A DNA stretch of 35,534 nucleotides from Chloroflexota bacterium. GTDB taxonomy: Bacteria > Chloroflexota > Chloroflexia > Chloroflexales > Roseiflexaceae. This document shows, piece by piece, positions 32,658 to 35,534 of this stretch. The stretch spans positions 1-35,534 of the forward strand of contig JACAEQ010000017.1 in assembly GCA_013388755.1 (NCBI GenBank). The letters run 5' to 3'. Each line of letters begins with the position of its first letter. Position 1 is the first letter of the stretch. The notes under the pieces are model-generated. The model searched no databases, was not told the DNA's origin, and was given only the letters and a program-made list of their open reading frames with translations. Both the position numbers and the translations under genes were made by a program.

Positions 32658-32735
32658 CAACATGCATCTGTTCCCGGTTGCGGGGATTGATTGGGTCGGT
32701 TACGCCAGTTTTGCTGGTGCAACCAGCCGAAACAA

Positions 32736-32792
32736 GAACATGCGGGGTCGCGGCTTCGCCGCGCCACAACCCCGCGCCTGTTTTGCATGTTC
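32736..32792. repeat. Three-level hairpin element
   Basis: GAACATGC (32736-32743) pairs with GCATGTTC (32785-32792); inside it GCGGGGT pairs with ACCCCGC, and inside that CGCGGC / GCCGCG closes on TTC. The nested design resembles the other intergenic hairpin elements in this window. Confidence 0.6.
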
Positions 32793-33007
32793 CGGCAAGG
32801 TATGCGGAAATCAGCGCAGGCTATAGCGCATTGCAGTGCTTAACCCTTAACCCCCCAACCCCTGCGCCGAAGGCGCGTTATACGGTGAACGGCAATGCGA
32901 AAATGAAAATAAACCATGCAGTACCACCTTCGTTACCTGACGCCGCCGCCAGGGCTTGCTATGCTCAGTGCACTGGACACGCTGATGCAAACAAAGAGGT
33001 GGTTCGT

Positions 33008-33895
33008 ATGGATATTACTCATTCTGAAGCGGTTGGAACCGTAACGACACGACGTGATCATACCGAGATGCGTTCGCTGCTGGCATTCGTTGGCCTTACC
33101 TTTGGCATTTCCTGGGTTGTCTGGCTAAGCCTGGCGGCGGCGGTGAATGGTTTGCTGCCGGTACCGGTGACTTCCAGTTCGGTCACATTCATGGTCTGGA
33201 TGATTGCCGGCGCATGGGCCCCTACCGTCGCCGCATTACTGATCACGGCGCGTACTGAGGGCCGGGCAGGCGTTCGCAGCCTGCTTAGCCGTCTGGGGCG
33301 CTGGCGCGTCAACTGGCGCTGGTATGGTGTGGCGCTGCTCTTGCCATTCAGCCTGGCCGCGCTGGCGTCGGTCATGCATGTGGCGCTTGGCGGGAATCCG
33401 CCGCCCGGGCCGGCAATGGAGCCATTCTTTGCGCCGCTGATTGTGCTGCTGGTCAGCCTGCCGATTCATCTGGTGGTTGGGGGCGCGCTGGCCGAGGAGC
33501 CTGGCTGGCGCGGCTACGCGCTGCCGCGATTGCAGCAGCGGCTCGGGATGATGGGCGCTGGCATCGTGCTGGGACTTATCTGGTGGACCTGGCATTGGCC
33601 AACATTGCTGATCCCCGGATCGGGTCAGAGTCATCTGCCCTTTGGCGGCTATTTCTTGCTGATGATCGCCTGGAGCCAACTCTTCGTCTGGCTTGTCAAT
33701 CGGGCGCGCGGCAGTGTGCTGCTGGCGGTGTTGTTCCATGCCGCGATGAACGCCGCAATCTCAACCGCGCTGCCCGTGTTTCTGGGCGACGACATGCGCG
33801 CCGGATGGATCTTTATCGGGTTGCTCTGGCTGGCCGCGCTGGCGACCATTGTCTCGGCAAAAGTTCCGGCGGGAGCGAACCGGGAGAACAATTGA
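33008..33895 (+). CDS. CPBP-family intramembrane metalloprotease
   Basis: A 295-aa protein with about eight transmembrane segments. The three CPBP (Abi) motifs are present: EEPGWRGYALP (EExxxR type), a WWTWHWP histidine and FHAAMNAA with the third histidine and Asn. CPBP proteins are membrane proteases related to CAAX prenyl proteases and are linked to bacteriocin immunity and surface maturation. ATG 33008 follows AAAGAGGT by 8 bases; the frame is open further upstream through a hairpin element, without an RBS. The neighbours are unrelated in function. Confidence 0.88.
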   Translation: MDITHSEAVGTVTTRRDHTEMRSLLAFVGLTFGISWVVWLSLAAAVNGLLPVPVTSSSVTFMVWMIAGAWAPTVAALLITARTEGRAGVRSLLSRLGRWRVNWRWYGVALLLPFSLAALASVMHVALGGNPPPGPAMEPFFAPLIVLLVSLPIHLVVGGALAEEPGWRGYALPRLQQRLGMMGAGIVLGLIWWTWHWPTLLIPGSGQSHLPFGGYFLLMIAWSQLFVWLVNRARGSVLLAVLFHAAMNAAISTALPVFLGDDMRAGWIFIGLLWLAALATIVSAKVPAGANRENN

Positions 33896-33908
33896 GTGTT
33901 CGGCCCCT

Positions 33909-34385
33909 TTATTGTCGCGCCATCCACTCGCGGAGCATCCGCGCCCGTTCGGCGCGCCCAAGACGTTCATAGGCCTGCGCTTCATAGGCAAGCGAGAGTA
34001 CCGGGGCGCGCCAGTCGCCAAATGGTATCCAGCAGCGATGCCGCAGCACATCAACCGGCGCTTCCCAATCGCCATCGGGCAGGCGTTTCTGGATGTGGCC
34101 CATGATTTCGACTTCCACGCCCTGGATCTGGAGGGCGCCAAGATGCGAGCGGATGGTCGGCGATTCCCGGTACGCGACTGGCCGGATGATATATTCGGCG
34201 AAAAGCCGCGCAATGGCATACGCACCGGCATCGCTGGTCTGAATATCAATATCATGAACCGTCACCGGCAGACCGTGGAGCGCGAAGCCGCAACTGCCGG
34301 TGATCGCCCATGGAATGACAGCCGGGGAGAGCCGTTCCAGCAGGGCGTGCAACACCCGTTGATGCTCACTGGGAAGATTCATCAT
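33909..34385 (-). CDS. Nucleotidyltransferase-fold protein
   Basis: A 158-aa protein. WAITGSCGFALHGLPVTVHDIDIQT (about 24-48) is the nucleotidyltransferase signature, with the metal-binding pair as Asp-Ile-Asp after a G-S-x-G loop. VEVEIMGHIQKRL gives the third acidic strand. The C-terminus is helical (LSLAYEAQAYERLGRAERARML). It is close to the lincosamide-adenylyltransferase-like/MNT group and could modify a small molecule, protein or RNA. No HEPN partner is seen, so it is not a classic MNT-HEPN TA pair. Two adjacent ATGs (34385, 34382) lie within the end of the NTF2-like gene, so it is translationally coupled. Confidence 0.75.
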   Translation of the reverse strand: MMNLPSEHQRVLHALLERLSPAVIPWAITGSCGFALHGLPVTVHDIDIQTSDAGAYAIARLFAEYIIRPVAYRESPTIRSHLGALQIQGVEVEIMGHIQKRLPDGDWEAPVDVLRHRCWIPFGDWRAPVLSLAYEAQAYERLGRAERARMLREWMARQ

Positions 34386-34797
34386 CGGGAAGCCCCATCC
34401 GCTCGACCCGGGCGACACGCCAGGCGGGCGCTTCGAATGGGTCGGGCCAATACTCAACCTGGCGTGTAATCAGGCCGGCGCGCACTGTGGAAAAGGTAAT
34501 CGCCCGCGCCAGGATGACGCCATCGGTCACGGTGACATCAGTGACCACATCACTCCCCTGGGCGATCAGACGCTGCACCGTGAACTGCCAGCGGCCAGCG
34601 GCCGGGTAGTGGGTATTGATAGCCGCGAAGTTCGCCGGGCCGCGGATTCGTTCGCCGGATTGCGGCCATTCCAGCGTATAGTCAGGAGCAAGCAAACCAG
34701 CGGCCGCGTAGAAGTCGTTGGTCTGCATCGCATCCCAGAACGCGGTCACGACCCGCGCGCTTTCCCGGCTTGCGGTATCGGGGGTGTGATCGTTCAT
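34366..34797 (-). CDS. SnoaL/NTF2-like protein
   Basis: A 143-aa protein of the SnoaL-like fold: ARVVTAFWDAMQTNDFYAAAGLLAPDYTLEWPQSGERIRG, a central strand series (FTVQRLIAQGSDVVTDVTVTDG), and ITRQVEYWPDPFEAPAWR at the end. Family members are small isomerases, hydrolases or binding proteins with a pocket inside a cone-shaped sheet; the W-P-S-G stretch and EYWPDPF are typical. The ATG at 34797 follows TGGAGAG by 8 bases. It is upstream of the nucleotidyltransferase and overlaps it by about 20 bases. Confidence 0.85.
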   Translation of the reverse strand: MNDHTPDTASRESARVVTAFWDAMQTNDFYAAAGLLAPDYTLEWPQSGERIRGPANFAAINTHYPAAGRWQFTVQRLIAQGSDVVTDVTVTDGVILARAITFSTVRAGLITRQVEYWPDPFEAPAWRVARVERMGLPDDESSQ

Positions 34798-34973
34798 AGC
34801 GTTATCTCTCCATCGGCTTATGCAAACATGAATCGCCTGCACACGCCAGTATAGCGCGATACTCAATCATCATGCCCCATCTTTCGGCGGGCGCGGCTCC
34901 GGTCTGGAAACAGTACATGTATTGGGCGACGCCATAACCGAATCATAGTTGCGTGGCTGAGGAGCATACTTCG

Positions 34974-35522
34974 ATGACTATTCCCACTATGAGCGATTTT
35001 ACGGTAACCCGCGAATTTCAGCGCTTCCTGACGGTCAGCGCCGAGAAGCTGGCGATTCAGACCGCACTGCATACTGGTCTCTGGCAACTGGATCAGGCTG
35101 AATGGTTGCTGAGCCAGGACGAAGGAACCATAACCTTCATCGCGCCCAATGGTATGACGGCAACCTGTAGCGCGCAAATTATCGGAACCTATGATACGCA
35201 GGATCAGACATGGCTCTGGGCCTGGGATCACCCATCAGTCGCCGAGCCGTTACGCCAGGCGGCGCATACCGTGCGCGCATATGGCGTTGCACATGCATGC
35301 AACCAGTTGACGACCCGTAAGCTTATCTGTACTGAGCAGCATGCCTGGGAGTTTACCGCTCTCGCGGCGCATCTCTGCAATGCACAGGGCGGCTACCGCG
35401 GGGTAGCGGGAACGACGTTGGTATTTGTTGTGTATGATCATGTGCGCCTTGGTCAGACGCCAATGCGACAGGAGGTGTCACAATGGCAGGGAACGCTTCC
35501 GATCGCTGGCATCAATGGCTGA
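34974..35522 (+). CDS. DUF6882-like hypothetical protein
   Basis: A 182-aa protein. AIQTALHTGLWQLDQAEWLL near the start, then WLWAWDHPSV (about 85), the helix LRQAAHTVRAYG, and AWEFTALAAHLCNAQGGYRG...TLVFVVYDHV are the landmarks of the DUF6882 group, small proteins of unknown role often near toxin-immunity or stress genes. ATG 34974 follows GAGGAG by 9 bases. The next gene starts inside its 3' end. Confidence 0.7.
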   Translation: MTIPTMSDFTVTREFQRFLTVSAEKLAIQTALHTGLWQLDQAEWLLSQDEGTITFIAPNGMTATCSAQIIGTYDTQDQTWLWAWDHPSVAEPLRQAAHTVRAYGVAHACNQLTTRKLICTEQHAWEFTALAAHLCNAQGGYRGVAGTTLVFVVYDHVRLGQTPMRQEVSQWQGTLPIAGING

Positions 35523-35534
35523 TGAATCGCCGCG
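35483..35534 (+). CDS. Start of a class I methyltransferase gene (cut by window edge)
   Basis: AGGAGGTG (35470-35477) precedes ATG 35483 by 5 bases. The 17 visible residues, with SDRWHQWLMNRR, resemble the N-terminus of Chloroflexota SAM methyltransferases (DRWAEWLLxRR). It overlaps the DUF6882-like gene, so the two are probably coupled. Only the start is visible. Confidence 0.55.
   Translation, partial: MAGNASDRWHQWLMNRR

Larger units (their letters stand above)
32530..33007. other. Repeat-rich intergenic region
   Basis: No supported gene: the frame open from 32678 into the CPBP gene has no RBS and no recognisable protein. The region holds two inverted repeats (32639-32657 and 32736-32792) and C-rich text CCCTTAACCCCCCAACCCC near 32850. 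Confidence 0.5.

Overview
The window is GC-rich, gene-dense accessory DNA. CHAT proteases, STAND ATPases with WD40 or TPR tails, MalT-type LuxR regulators, many toxin-antitoxin (TA) pairs and hairpin-rich dispersed repeats together suggest a Chloroflexota bacterium of the Roseiflexus/Chloroflexus/Kouleothrix type. That assignment is inferred from gene style; there is no rRNA or tRNA in the window to confirm it.

Layout. 1-3200: a 60-bp tandem repeat, a heptamer repeat touching a ribosome binding site, a small CHAT protease, a UPF0175/DUF3368 TA pair, a partial second copy of the CHAT 3' end, and an N-truncated PIN gene. 3316-4686: a lipoprotein nuclease (SH3-like, SNase, lamin-tail). 5350-7441: an AT-richer island with the TcmP / DUF5131 (Gp37/Gp68) pair, of unknown function. 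7788-12262: a collapsed CHAT-WD40 relic convergent with an intact HTH-nSTAND-WD40 gene. 12693-13937: a secreted alpha/beta hydrolase with an LPxTG tail. 14529-18265: small genes, including a lone RHH antitoxin-like protein, a MazEF-like pair, a 40-aa acidic protein, a single-domain response regulator and a frameshifted Rad52-like annealing protein. 18418-23624: a DNA-alkylation-repair relic, a secreted protein with three identical-looking repeats, a RelE/Phd pair behind a perfect consensus promoter, and a broken HTH-cyclase-NB-ARC-TPR gene. 23719-25770: two copies of a degraded 3' gene end flanking a PIN-toxin TA pair. 25925-35534: a LuxR/MalT regulator, a roadblock-like membrane protein, an inverted-repeat element, an operon of esterase and methyltransferase, a CPBP protease, an NTF2-like/nucleotidyltransferase pair, a DUF6882-like gene and the start of a methyltransferase.

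Two themes stand out. First, decay: at least four multi-domain or repair genes carry frameshifts or internal deletions, and several survive only as 3' ends. Second, two TA pairs lie between two direct, partial copies of the same gene end (CHAT at 1163/2521 and an unrecognised gene at 23719/25417). This fits TA modules being captured in, or stabilising, segmental duplications. The best candidates for an uncharacterised system are the TcmP-DUF5131 pair with its internal promoter and hairpin, and the repeat-protein and acidic-microprotein genes.
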